Shown: positions 13,398-24,600 of the stretch, piece by piece | Layout: each line of letters opens with the position of its first letter | Numbering within the stretch: the first letter of the stretch is position 1 | From: Elysia chlorotica | Taxonomy: Eukaryota; Mollusca; Gastropoda; Plakobranchidae | Direction: 5' to 3' | Length of the DNA: 64,000 nt | Assembly: GCA_003991915.1 (NCBI GenBank) | Contig: RQTK01000079.1 | Coordinates: forward strand, 157,604-221,603 | Program-made: the position numbers and the translations under genes | The notes under the pieces: model-generated | The model's input: the letters and a program-made list of their open reading frames with translations, nothing else | What the model was told of the DNA's origin: nothing | Databases searched by the model: none

Positions 13398-16300
13398 GTA
13401 ACCATACTAATAATCGAAGGTTTAAATTAAAACAAAAACACTGTAAATTATTAATTCCCGAATTTTAACGCTACATCTTACCTTTAAGAATTGCGAGATT
13501 CTTTTTTTTTCCGTTAGACCCTGATATGATTGTTTTAATACCTAATTAAATTTTTTTTTAAAAGGAACCAAATGATCTGTTATTGTTGCCCGAGTTTTCA
13601 AAAGAAGATGGGATAGAAAAGTGGGCTGTTAAACGCCTTGTGGTTAATTTATACAATAATGTCAATAATACCCTGCTCTGTAAAATAGTTATGGCTAAAT
13701 TACAGCAATAAAAAACTTTTGTTTGCTCCTTGTAAAAATCAAATAAAATCGATTATCAGATAAAACAATGCATGCAATAAAATGTTCGACGATAGCAACG
13801 TTCCAAGAGAAATGTACCTTGTGAAGAGTTGCCTTATGCACGCTTTAATAGCTGTGCATGATAAAAATATCAAGTAATTGCTGCAACAAAATAAGTGGCT
13901 TTTGTTGTATTGGCATTACGATCATATTGTATTGGGACACTTATCAATCAGATCTAGCTACAGTTGGTGTTACTTCTTTCCTCTAAAAATGTTATCTGAC
14001 CCCTTCTTATCTTTCTTACTTAATTGATCTATAATTAATTCACACAAGAATTAATTAATAAAAACATTAGTGTGACATTCCGATAGATTTGCTGATTACA
14101 TTCTGAAAGACAAGGGAGCACCACCTTTCGTGTTGATTTCCAAAGCCTTGTTCGTTAATTTCAAAACCACACTGTTCCCAGATGAGCGAAATGCGAGTTT
14201 TATTTATTTTTCACAACGCACTTTAGCCAATGTGGCATTTAAAGGTGGCTCTTTTTTTTACAATCCGGTTGGATGGCATAACATTTTCTTATTTTACCAA
14301 TCCGGTTGGATGGCATAACATTTTCTTATGTTTCCGACTCGCAGACATTAACGGAAATGGTTATCTTTACAGGAATCTAGTTTCTGTCTAGGTGATCTAT
14401 TTTAATAATGAGAGACATAAGGTTTTTATTCCCAAGCTACGCATGAGGATATTTCTATGAGATTTGTGCACGGTTCATGAGTCCTATTTAGTGAAACAAC
14501 AGCTTAGGAGTTGTAGCTTCTACACCAACAATCGAATCCCTGATAGTAAGGGCCTCTGACAGGAACCATGTGGCAGACTCCCGATTCTTCCTACGGTAGC
14601 TGTAAGACGAAGTATTCAACCATGATGATAATGAGAAAAGCATTACTAGAAAGCATAATACAAGTGTAAAGATTGTATTTTATTTAGTCTGTATTCTTTA
14701 ACAAAGCTCACTCCACAAAATGAAAGGCATTCTTACCAAGAAGTTTGCGCTAGCGCCAGAATAATCACGTACTAGTAGTTACTCTCTGGCGGTACTATAA
14801 GACAAAGTCCAGAGAGAACACAATTGCATGTATACAATTCCGCTACGAGTAACGGGTTTTTCCTGTGCCCACAGCCCATTGTATGTGAGCTTGTGTCACA
14901 ACGCGCTCAAGTCGGCACGGATCCTCATCCACAACGGCGCTGACGTGAATGAAATTACCGGCAGGAAAGACAACGAATATCTTATGCACAAAATGGTGAA
15001 AGGGGACAGAGGAGCGGCAGGTAAGAATTATTCACACTCATCTTTCTCTCTCTCTGGTTTTATATAAAATACTGCGCCGATGAAAGCACTGCGGGTTTCA
15101 AAACTAAATAAGATTTCACCAACGAAAAACATGCACATCTGATATTTTAGTTTTGCTATATCCAAAATATTTTACAAACTATTTCAATCATAACATTTTT
15201 GAAGTCATATACAAACTACCATCAACTGGCGCCTTTATTCACGTTCGAACTGGTAACATAATTATAGGCCTACATAAGCATAGTGAAAAGGGATGTTCAT
15301 CGCTATTAAGAATTTTAAAGGACAGGCCTTTATGTTTGAACCATTATGTTGTTGTTTTTCCCGCAGTGGACATACTTTTAGACGCCGGTGCATGTGTTGA
15401 CAGCAAAGCACAAAAAGGTGACACGCCCCTTCACTACGCCGCTCGCTACAACCGTCCAATGATAGCTCGCCAGCTCGTCCAAGGCGGGGCCAACGTGAAT
15501 GCAGCCAATGATATGAAAGAAACGCCTCTCCACACGGCAGTGGCGCACAGGACTTTGGATGTGGCGAAAATCTTGATCAAAGTAAGCATTAGAAGAGAAG
15601 TCCAAACTGAAGTATTATTGAATGTCTAGTTTAAGTATCTTACCACCCACTTTTAAGCCCCCCCCCCCCCCCATTTTGTCTCATCTTTTTTACTCCCCCC
15701 CCAATTTTGTATTCATAATTGTACCCATTTAACCAAAATATTTATATTCTTCTCTTATACACAGGCCAATGCCAAAGTGGACGTGCCAGACCGCCAGGGT
15801 ATGACAGCACTGCACCAGGCGGTTGCTTCTGGCATCATTGACATCGTCCGCCTCATGCTCCACAACAACTCCACCCATGTCAACAGCAAGGTAATACGTG
15901 TACTTGAGATGCACGTCTTTAAGCCAAAGATCAGTGCGTTTTGTTTCAATTGTTGGCTCCTTTCAAGACTGCGTTTTGAATCAATTGTTGGCTCCTTCCA
16001 AGATAGTGCGTTTTGTTTCAATTGTTGGCTCCTTCCAAGATAGTGCGTTTTGTTTCAATTGTTGGCTCTTTCCAAGATAGTGCGTTTTGTTTCAATTGTT
16101 GGCTCCTTCCAAGACAGAGCGTTTTGTTTCAATTGTTGGCTCCTTCCAAGATATCGGACACATTGATGCGTGATCCGTATCTTCTCGATGTTGAAATTTA
16201 TTACAGAAATAAGGATTGGTTTGGCTTATCAGTGATTTTTATTGAAATTTATTTATATATAGGCCTATTTTAATATTTAAAAAAAATTATAATATCCCAG

Positions 16301-18360
16301 CTGTGAAAATTCAGTTACGCCTACATGTATAAGATATGAGCATTTTTTTCTTTTTTTCTAAAGATCAATATACACTCTTTTCATATAAAAAGGTTTTATC
16401 TAGAGTAAAAGTGTTAACATGGCGGAAACTTTTTGTGTTCTTCAACAGGAAAAACTAATGGGGCGGACGCCTCTCTTGTTGGCTTGCTCTGGTACGCACC
16501 AGAAATTGGCGCCGCTTTTGCTCTCTCATGGGGCAGACGCCAATCTGACGACCAACTATCGAAAGACGGTGCTTCATCTGGCAGCAACCGCCGGTAATAC
16601 GCATGCGCTGAACGCAGTCATCAAACACGCTAGCAACCTGAACGCTCTCACCACCAACAACAATGTGAGTGACACGCTAAACAGCCCATCTCAGGTTTAT
16701 CTTTTTTTAATGAGTAATTACATACGGGAATTTGAAGATTTATCCAGTGAGAGACACACACACAGACATAGAGAAAGAGAGGGAGGAAAGGGGGGGGGGA
16801 TAAGGTAAGATTTAAAAAAAAAAGCATTGCCTTTAAAAATACTAACGCTGATTTTTCACTAAAATCTAAAACTGGAAGAAGATCGAGTTGATATCATTGG
16901 GCTAACCCAGTAAAGCAAATTATGGGAGTTGATATCATTGGGCAAACCCAGTAAAGCAAATTATGGGTATTTTTTCATCTCACAACCTTCTATAGAAACT
17001 TAAAAAAAAAAAAAGCTTTCCATTATTATGTTGTCGCTGATTTTTCACTAAAATCTGAAACTGGAAGAAGATCGAGTTGATATCATTGGGCTAACCCAGT
17101 AAAGCAAATTATGGGAGTTGACATCATTGGGCAAACCCAGTAAAGCAAATTATGGGTATTTTTTCATCTCACAATCTTCTATAGAAACTTAAAAAAAAAA
17201 GCTTAAAAAAAAAAATTCCATTATTATGTTGTTCTGTTTCCCCATCTCTTCCCATGTTTGGCCCTAATTCTATCAAGACCCCACTGCACTGCGCAGTGAA
17301 CGCGGGACACCCTGAGGCGGTGCGCACCTTGCTGCGGGCGGGGGTCAACCCAAACTTGAAAGACATCGAAGGCGACACGGCCTTGCACATGGCGGCGGCT
17401 TGCGGGCATTCCCACATCGCAGAGCAGCTTCTGTTGCACCCGGGCCTGCACGTGAACGCGACCAACATGCGGCAGCGCACCGCCCTGCACGCCGCGCTAA
17501 TGGCGGGCCACGAACACACGGGGGAGCTGCTCATTGCGGCCGGCTGTGACTCGCACATGCTCGACGTGTTCGAGAAAAACGCCTACGATTACCTGGAGGA
17601 ATATCAGAGGCGCCTGAGGGAGCTGGAGGAGAAAGACCATCCCCCGGAGCATGAGGCCAGTAAAGTTCATTTCAGTCATGAGGAGCATGGTGGGCCTTCA
17701 AATAACGAAGACAATGATGCCCTCTTAGAAACAGGTGGTGCTAACCATTCTACTGTATATTTGCACACATGTGAAGATGAAGAAATGCAAGTAGATATCA
17801 TGCCAATGCTCTCTCTCGATACAAAAGAAAATATTGGCAACGAGCAGATACAACTAAAATTAGAAAATGGGGATGTACGTTTGTATGAAGACGATGCAAG
17901 CGCACTAGCAAACCATTTAGGTCCCCTTTCTTGTGAATATAGCGAAATCACAGAAGAAGAAGTAGAAGAAAACGAAGACGAAGAGCAACACGGTTTCGAA
18001 GAGGACAATAACGTGGTGAGTCTACTGTCGGTAGAATCCAGCCACAAAAAGGCGGGGAAGTCTCGCAGCCGGCATCGAAAGACGAGCAAGTCCCGCAGCA
18101 AGGGGACGGGGCAGGCCTCGCCCAGGCACAGCCGGTCAAGCACGGGGAAAGGCGGGCGGCACTCACACAGCTCGGCGACAAGCGATGCGGGAGGCGGCGT
18201 GCTGGGCATGGTGATGGCGGGGCACGGGCACGAGCACCACGACCACAGTGCCGCGCCCAGCGCCGAGGCAAAGGCGGACCAGCCGCATCAGCACCAGCAC
18301 CCGCACGGCGAGGCAGGGCGCGGCAGGAGACGCAAGCTTGGCATCGCCTACATGAAATGA
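13144..18360 (+). CDS. Ankyrin-repeat protein, six coding exons (679 aa read)
   Basis: Exons: 13144-13397, 14875-15020, 15367-15581, 15765-15890, 16449-16664, 17278-18360. All junctions keep frame and use GT-AG sites. Residues about 48-415 form 11 ankyrin repeats. Consensus cores such as 'GDTPLHYAA', 'ETPLHTAV' and 'GDTALHMAAACGH' are clear from repeat 4 on; repeats 1-3 are diverged. The tail (416-679) is non-ankyrin: a charged helix-like start (EEYQRRLRELEEKDH), an acidic cluster around 542-563, a Ser/Arg/Lys-rich segment around 574-625 and a His-rich end with 'HGHEHHDH' and 'HQHQHPH'. No signal peptide or membrane segment is seen, so it is presumably an intracellular scaffold. Ankyrin repeats bind proteins; the partner is unknown. 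The ATG follows an acceptor by six bases, so either an upstream non-coding exon exists or coding sequence continues 5'. I do not recognise a named orthologue. Confidence 0.88.
14261..14335. repeat. Two-copy 38-bp tandem duplication in ankyrin intron 1
   Basis: The segment 'caatccggttggatggcata' plus 'acattttcttat' is present twice in direct tandem with a 38-bp period. Confidence 0.85.
14875..15020 (+). CDS. Ankyrin gene exon 2
   Basis: Acceptor 'gcccacag', donor CAG|gtaaga. It enters in phase 2 (AG+C makes Ser) and encodes 'LIHNGADVNEITG' and the start of repeat 3. The canonical TPLH of repeat 2 reads SPLY and repeat 3 reads EYLM, so these two repeats are atypical. Confidence 0.88.
15367..15581 (+). 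CDS. Ankyrin gene exon 3
   Basis: Acceptor 'ttttcccgcag', donor AAA|gtaagc. It completes repeat 3 and encodes repeat 4 and most of repeat 5 (GDTPLHYAARYN, ETPLHTAVAHRT). It ends in phase 0. Confidence 0.92.
15765..15890 (+). CDS. Ankyrin gene exon 4
   Basis: Acceptor 'cttatacacag', donor AAG|gtaata; 42 codons in phase 0. It encodes the end of repeat 5 and repeat 6, with core 'GMTALHQAVASG'. Confidence 0.92.
15933..16153. repeat. 37-bp minisatellite, about six copies, in ankyrin intron 4
   Basis: The unit begins 'gtgcgttttgtttcaattgt' and continues to 'ccttccaagata'. Copies start near 15933, 15969, 16005, 16042, 16079 and 16117 with few mismatches; the first two are slightly short. Because 37 is not a multiple of three, the same unit is open in successive frames. 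This explains overlapping spurious open frames here. Confidence 0.93.
16449..16664 (+). CDS. Ankyrin gene exon 5
   Basis: Acceptor 'cttcaacag', donor AAT|gtgagt; 72 codons in phase 0. It encodes repeats 7 and 8 (GRTPLLLACSG, KTVLHLAATAGN) and the first residues of repeat 9. Confidence 0.92.
16846..17232. repeat. 189-198-bp tandem duplication in ankyrin intron 5
   Basis: Unit 1 is about 16846-17034 and unit 2 about 17035-17232. Both run from 'cgctgatttttcactaaaat' to 'ccattattatgttgt'. Inside each unit a ~41-bp block (gttgatatcattgggc...aaattatggg) is itself duplicated. Copies differ by a few substitutions and poly-A length. The second unit ends about 45 bp before the acceptor of exon 6. Confidence 0.9.
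17278..18360 (+). CDS. Ankyrin gene exon 6 (terminal)
   Basis: The best acceptor is 'aattctatcaag', which joins exon 5 exactly across repeat 9 (TNNN|TPLHCAV). Its pyrimidine tract is weak. The exon encodes the rest of repeat 9, repeats 10 and 11, and the whole C-terminal tail, ending in TGA at 18358-18360. Base use changes inside the exon: GC-rich codons for the ankyrin part and again for the basic/His-rich end, AT-rich codons between about 17700 and 18040. Confidence 0.88.
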   Translation, partial: TPLHCAVNAGHPEAVRTLLRAGVNPNLKDIEGDTALHMAAACGHSHIAEQLLLHPGLHVNATNMRQRTALHAALMAGHEHTGELLIAAGCDSHMLDVFEKNAYDYLEEYQRRLRELEEKDHPPEHEASKVHFSHEEHGGPSNNEDNDALLETGGANHSTVYLHTCEDEEMQVDIMPMLSLDTKENIGNEQIQLKLENGDVRLYEDDASALANHLGPLSCEYSEITEEEVEENEDEEQHGFEEDNNVVSLLSVESSHKKAGKSRSRHRKTSKSRSKGTGQASPRHSRSSTGKGGRHSHSSATSDAGGGVLGMVMAGHGHEHHDHSAAPSAEAKADQPHQHQHPHGEAGRGRRRKLGIAYMK

Positions 18361-18378
18361 TTTGAGCAGTCAGAGGAG

Positions 18379-18450
18379 TAACTGAGCGCCCGCAGCTCAG
18401 GCGGCTAGTGCTCTAAACGTCCACGATTCGAATCTCAGCAAGTGCCTCCG
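18379..18450 (+). repeat. tRNA-derived repeat fragment just downstream of the ankyrin stop codon
   Basis: An A-box-like 'gcagctcaggcggctagtgc' and a B-box-like 'cgattcgaatctc' are spaced as in a tRNA, but there is no convincing acceptor stem. It lies in the expected 3' UTR. Confidence 0.45.
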
Positions 18451-19267
18451 TCTCCATACAGATTTCTTTTGGGAAACTAGGGGACATATAACTAACCAAA
18501 GAATAGAGAGTTAAAACTGCTACATGACAGGACTTCTATGGTATCACATGAACGTTTAAAGTGACGGATCCGTCTCTTCACAGTGATAGTTAAAAACAAA
18601 TTCATCACATCTTCAACTTTCAAATCGAGCAATCTCAGTGACGCATTACGGAGTTCATACATATGCGGCTTTCATCGGTTCGAGCCAGTGTGTGGAGTGT
18701 GCAGTGAACTTAAGCTAAAAAAAATTATGAAAGGTAAAGCAAAACCAAAGTTCAAAATGAACGAAAATGGTTATGAATAGCGAATAATGTATGTGTGCAT
18801 GAGTGCATGTTACTAAGTATATACACCCGTCACATTCTGTCTCACACCCTGTTAATAAGGCAGGTTTGGGACCAAAGCCACCGTGGTGGGTGATCTAAAG
18901 CACTTTAAAACCAATTATGATAGTACAAATCTTCAGAGAACTGCAACTTGAGTTTAAAATCCAACACTCGGCATTGAACATTTAGATGATTTAGATTCGA
19001 AAGTAAATGTGAAATACAAGTACTGATCGAGGTGACTAAAAAACACAGCTGTGATAAGATAAACACTCATTATTTGGAAATTCGTTGATTTGTTTCAGAA
19101 TTATTTTAAAGGTTAGACATGAGACAAAATGAAAAGCAAAGGTGGCAGAGAGAGTCAGAGGGTATGAATATAATTAATTGAGAGGTGTTTTTTTATGTGA
19201 AGGTAGAGATGAAGAGAAAAATAGAGAGATGTATCAGAGAAGGAAATGTTGAGAAAAGTAGAATAGG

Positions 19268-19321
<54 letters not shown>

Positions 19322-21456
19322 GACAGAGAGAGAGGAGGGGGAGAAAGAGAGAGAGATAGAGAGAGAGGGAGGGAGGGAAGAGAGAGAGGGAGGGAGGGAA
19401 GAGAGAGAGGGAGGGAGGGAAGAGAGAGGTGGTTATAGGGACGGAGACTAGATACAAAGGAAAGGTATTGAGCTTACTTACTCTCTTTCTAGATGTGAGT
19501 ACTTCAATGTTTTAAATGGAAAAGAAATTAAATCTAAACGTTTATTGTTGTTGTTTTTTCTTTGCAAGTGATTGACCAAATGGAAATGAAAATTACACAT
19601 TTTCTTTAATCTTTGTAAATTTATTGCTGACAAAGTATGGCAATGAGTAAGAGAACTCTTCAATTACCACAAATAAAATCTTGAAAACGGAAGCTATCCA
19701 ACTAATCAAATTAACTCCTGATTAGACCAAAGTTGAATGGAGCAAAAGAGCAGCAACAAACGAGGAAAAAAAAGCCAAAAAGAAACTGAACTTCATCACA
19801 ATTTTCCAATGCGTCAACAGCTTAAAGATGTCAGAAACCAACCGAATTCAAGAAGTCAACAGAAATGCAATGAAAAAGAAAGATAGAAGGCATAACATGG
19901 TGCTATCTGCAGTAATGTATCATTTTAATACTGCTCTTCCAGATTTTTAAGTCATCAATTCCAAGTTCTGCAACCCAAATAAACTTGATGTTATTGCACA
20001 CTTTTATTTCAATTTTTCTTTCTTTTTTGTGTTATTTCATGAAAGGTTTTACATTTTTAGGCTATTTTTTGATAGATGTTTCTTGGCCACTAAATAATTA
20101 TACTTTAAAGCTGTCTGTTTACCTCCGCTTGTGCCCGTTTGAACCTAGAGAGTAATTAGACAAGTGAAAAGAAAGCTGTAGGTTCATAGAACTAATAAAA
20201 ATAGTTCATGAATTTATCTAATAATTTCGAATTTGCTTGACCCCAATCATAAAACCAACTTTTTAAATTTACCACTTACTAGTCCTAAATGCCCATTCAA
20301 GCGACAATATATCAGCTCAAAATAGAACTTATTATATAATTTCAAACAGAGAAAGTGAGTCCATAACATATAAAGGAAAATGGAAAATTCGTATTTCCAT
20401 AATCTGAAAATGGTTAATCATTGTTCTTAAAGATGTGCATAATATTCATGTTTCAATCTAAATACAGGAAGAAAAGATTTTTAGTTTAAATTTTATAATC
20501 GGTTCAGGAATTTTTTCTTCGCTAATTTTTTATGTTTGTAGTAAGGGAAAAAGCTAATTTCAACTCATTTGTTTCATGTAAAGCTGATTATAGTAGAAAA
20601 TAAGAAGCTAAATAATTATGCTAAGTCTAGTTGAGTGCTTCATGAATCTAACATATGATTCCTATGAGCAATAAATGTAATTATCTGAAATGAGAGAAAG
20701 CAGTTCTCATAGCCCAGCATTAAGATGAAAAGATCCTTACTCTCAGCTTTCCATTGTCTTTTTATGTTGTGGTTTTTGCCAGTGATCAGTCATTATATTT
20801 TACCATGAAACCTCTACAAAAGTGTACTCCTCCATTTTCAACATTTTATCTTTAGAATATCCCTAGTCGCAACCCCTGATTCTGGGATGATCATCTTTGT
20901 TTTCTCTTATTCCTCAACAATTTATTTCATGAAGTACAAAACAGGCCATGATGTTAAACTAAGAAAGCTCATTGTCCCTCTTGATTAAAACAGAGGTGTC
21001 TAAGCATGGATTCATCCAGGCTTTTCAGAAAACAATTTAACATGTAATTCTACTGTCGAAATAGAAAATCAAGAGTCATTTTGGCATTTTAACATTTATG
21101 AAACTGTTAAACTGGATAACTTTTCTTGTCTGAGCAGGTTGACACACATCTAATATAAAACTGTATAATAATACAGTATTAGTCTTCTTTTAAACCTAAG
21201 CTCTTGTCAAGAAAACTTCTAGAACATGGTGGTAAAAAGACAGGATAACGCATGATGTAATGGATCACACAATTTAAAAAGTTCTCTGTGCAAATATGAA
21301 ACTGCCCACAGATGCATTTAGATCAATCAAACATTGCATGGAATTTAGCAACTAAAGATTGGGAAAGGCTGAATAAGCTGTAAAATACTGGGTATGTGCA
21401 CCAAAGGCTAATCAATTCATGTGAAAAGCAGCAAATCTGAAAGAAAATAGTCCTAC
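18451..21456. other. Region between the two convergent genes
   Basis: It holds the ankyrin 3' UTR, of unknown length, and whatever remains of the 3' end of the minus-strand LRR gene. I looked for a minus-strand exon following the phase-0 donor at 21457 and could not identify one. A minus-strand AATAAA lies at about 20929-20934. A GA-rich repeat occupies 19260-19440. Confidence 0.5.
19260..19440. repeat. GA/GGGA-rich simple repeat
   Basis: An imperfect GA run, followed by three tandem copies of an 'agagagagggagggagggaa'-type unit with a period of about 24. Confidence 0.9.
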
Positions 21457-21668
21457 CTTCTCATCAGAGACAGGAGTAGGTGTGTTAGTTCTGGAATTCT
21501 CTGGTGTCAGGTTTTTACATTTGGGTGATTCTGACTTTTGCCTTGGTTGACTCAGCGGCACGTCTCCCGGGGAAGTGAGAGCTCCGGAGAGTTCCGACTC
21601 AGCTCTTGGTGTTAAGCCCCGTATATGGTGCACATTATCATGAAGGTGCAGAGCATTCATCTCAATGG
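21457..21668 (-). CDS. LRR gene exon 21 (last identified)
   Basis: Acceptor 'gttctacag', donor AAG|gtagga. It encodes Ser/Pro/Thr-rich sequence such as 'TPRAESELSG' and 'NTPTPVSDEK'. If the donor is not used, the frame runs 14 further codons to a stop at about 21412, which would be a possible C-terminus. Confidence 0.8.
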
Positions 21669-24600
21669 CTGTAGAACAGTTCAATGTAAACATTTTATTA
21701 GTTGAAGAAAGATATAAAAGTAAAGACATTCAAATCTTATTTGGGATCACTTTTTTATAATTCATGAGACATGCCACTACACAAAAGTATTAAGTAAGTT
21801 CCCAAAATTTTTTACTTTAGGCCTAAATATATATTAACCCATAAAGCGTGGCACGCCAGATGGCTGCCTTGCTCTGAAAGGACTATTGGTTCCACTCACG
21901 GCTACTTCAGTGGCTTAGAACATCCAAACTAGGTACCATGGAGTGCCAACAAACTACCACTGGTAGGATTAACCAATGAAATCAATGAATAGTTCGGAGG
22001 ATTCTCAGACTTCCTGTCACATTATGTGGTAATATGACGGTTATATCACTGATGATAGCCTGGATCTCTCTAATAAAGGAAAGAGCTAAGGAAGGAGCAT
22101 GATACCCACTAGAGATCTTGGGTAAACTGGCGGTGTTTAGTCCCTGTTTATAAAGACAGTTGGACCATTGAAGTAGGTTTATTCACATAGAAGTGTCAAC
22201 CGCCGCCTCACGAGACACAAAGACAGACAGACACTTTTGAACTCAGGCCTCTTCTATTCGTGTGACTGTGGGATTGTAATATTGTAATTGCAATTGGCTC
22301 ACTTTTACACAGTACAGAGTTTATTTGGATAGTAGGCCGACACGTTCTGTAACTGCCGATGCTTTGCTTCATAATCTTTGATATTACCGCCTCACGTGGC
22401 CTGCGTTGTCAAGCAGAAGGTGTGATACTCGGCGAATGGCTAAAAATCTGGTCTGACATTTTTCTAAAATCTAGGACGCGGGATGTAGATGTGAGTAAAT
22501 TTAAATATTATTAGCGTTGGCATTAGTAGGGGCGTAAAGATAGCTCAGTCTCCAGTGCTCGGGACTGAGGAGCAGGAGGCCCAGGGTTCAAATCTTGGCT
22601 GTCACCGCTATTTTCTACGCACCCCATTTTATCCGCCCATCTCTGTAGGAAACCCATGGGAAATAACATTTATTTGAAGATGACATTTTTAGCAATATAC
22701 GGCGCCAGATATCTCTAGCATTAGTGCTCTGGATTGACAAGTAGGATGTCAAACTTTTCACCCTCAATTGATGTTTCCATTTCTGTATTGTAGAACTTTC
22801 AATTGGGGCTACAAGGGCTCTAAACACATAACCCTTTCAGTCACCAGACGCATAAGAGGAATATTGTTCCATGTAAGAAGGATTCAAACTGACACATGCC
22901 ACACCCACAGCTATTTAAAATTAAATAAGTTTCATTGTGATAACCTGCAGGAAAGAAAGTAATTACTGTATTCTCCTGTATTCCTCCCACAGGATTAGTA
23001 ATAAACGATTAATAAAAGGCAGAAACAAACAAAATAGTGAAATCAACCAACTTCTCAGCGCAATAGAAATAATTATATAGTGTTATGAACTTAAAAAATA
23101 GAAATAAAGGAAACAAATATCAACGATAACAGCGCAACACTCAAGTCAGTTAACCAGGTGGACAGTCATGTCACAGCCCATTTTTTCACACCCAGACTGG
23201 CCATTTGACCATCTGTCGGCCTTCAAAGCGCCGCAGGGGGTTCTAAGCTCGAGACCATGTAAATCAGGAGACAAGGAAGATTGTTCCATAACAAACAAAA
23301 AATAATTCAAACTGAAGACATCACAGTCTTAATTTTGATAAACAAAAAATAAATGACGGGTTTTCTTTTCTCCCACTTTAAAAACGTAGATAGACTAATG
23401 CAAAGTAAAAACAAACAAAACAGTGAATTTCACAAAATTTTCAGCTGCAAAGAAATAATTATATACTTTTATTTACTTTATACAAGATACAAATGGAAAA
23501 TCGCCAACATCAGTACATGGGTTAACTTATCTTTGAAACCCTATGCTTTCTTGTGTAACCGCCTAAGCAAAGTAATTTATCAGTTAACATGATGTGATTC
23601 CAACTGTCTGTTACCTCAAAACAAATAAATAAATGTAGTCAGACATAACAGTTAATTTTAAAGCTCTGTACATGCAATTCACAACACAGCCATTTTGTTT
23701 GCTTATCTTTGGTTGTTGCATATTTTTTTTTCCATCTGACTTTCTAATCCATACTGGTGTTTAAATCATTATTTTCATATTTCAAACAGATCAAAAAAAG
23801 GAAAAGAATGGAAAGTAGGGGTTGTGGCAATCAAGAACTCTTCGTGTCAGGAAAAAGAGAGACTTTAAACATTTAAACTGTCTACTTTGGCGTCTAAATA
23901 TTCTGCCTATGCATATGAAATTTGATATATTACATATTTAATCGAATCTGGTACCTTTCAAAATATTATGGGCATTATAAATTTTGATCTTCGGGACATA
24001 TATGCCCACCATTTAAAATTTTGACAAGCATTAGAAAAAACAATTAATGTGTTAAAATGCTTTTCAGTGATTAGCATGATAATAGATGTGGCACAATGTC
24101 TAATGCTACAAATAAATATGTAAAATTAAAAAGTGATTACCTTTTTGGTGGGTTGAAATTGTCATTAATGGTTTAACTGAAGACGCTGCTGGCGCGGACA
24201 CAATCCTCTTCTTTTGTGCCACCTTTGCACTGCTGTTTATATTATTGTCATTGAAACTGACCTTGTCCATAGTGACTTCTTGAATTTTAGGGAACACAGG
24301 AAGGGAATCTTTATCCAGGGTGAGGGAGTGCTGATGACAAAGATAGGACCAGTTTATTCTGAGAGCACTACACAGAGTCAAATAGAGGATAAAATGTTAT
24401 TAAAAATTAATTTCATATCAAGGCAAGATCAATAAAAGCAAACCTATGATAAACAAAAGTAGATCAACACACAGGCCGTTCAGCCATCCTGAGGCAGCTC
24501 TCTACTACAAGCAATAAGAAAATGAGCCACCAATTAATCTAAAATTAATTTTTTTTTACCCAATTTATAGAGTGATTCTGTAAAAATTTCTTTGTAAAAT

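Noticed and set aside
15933-16153. Protein-coding repeat domain (FNCWLLPRQ-type frames)
   Set aside because: This is the translation of the 37-bp intronic minisatellite in shifting frames; the true exon 4 donor at 15891 precedes it.
17169-18271. Several minus-strand open frames opposite the ankyrin terminal exon
   Set aside because: These are shadows of the GC-rich plus-strand frame. They show no splice sites or family features.
22531-22608. Functional tRNA gene
   Set aside because: A- and B-box-like motifs are present, but the arms do not pair and similar heads recur with SINE bodies. Treated as SINE-derived; the same applies at 8246, 18379, 43772 and 54990.
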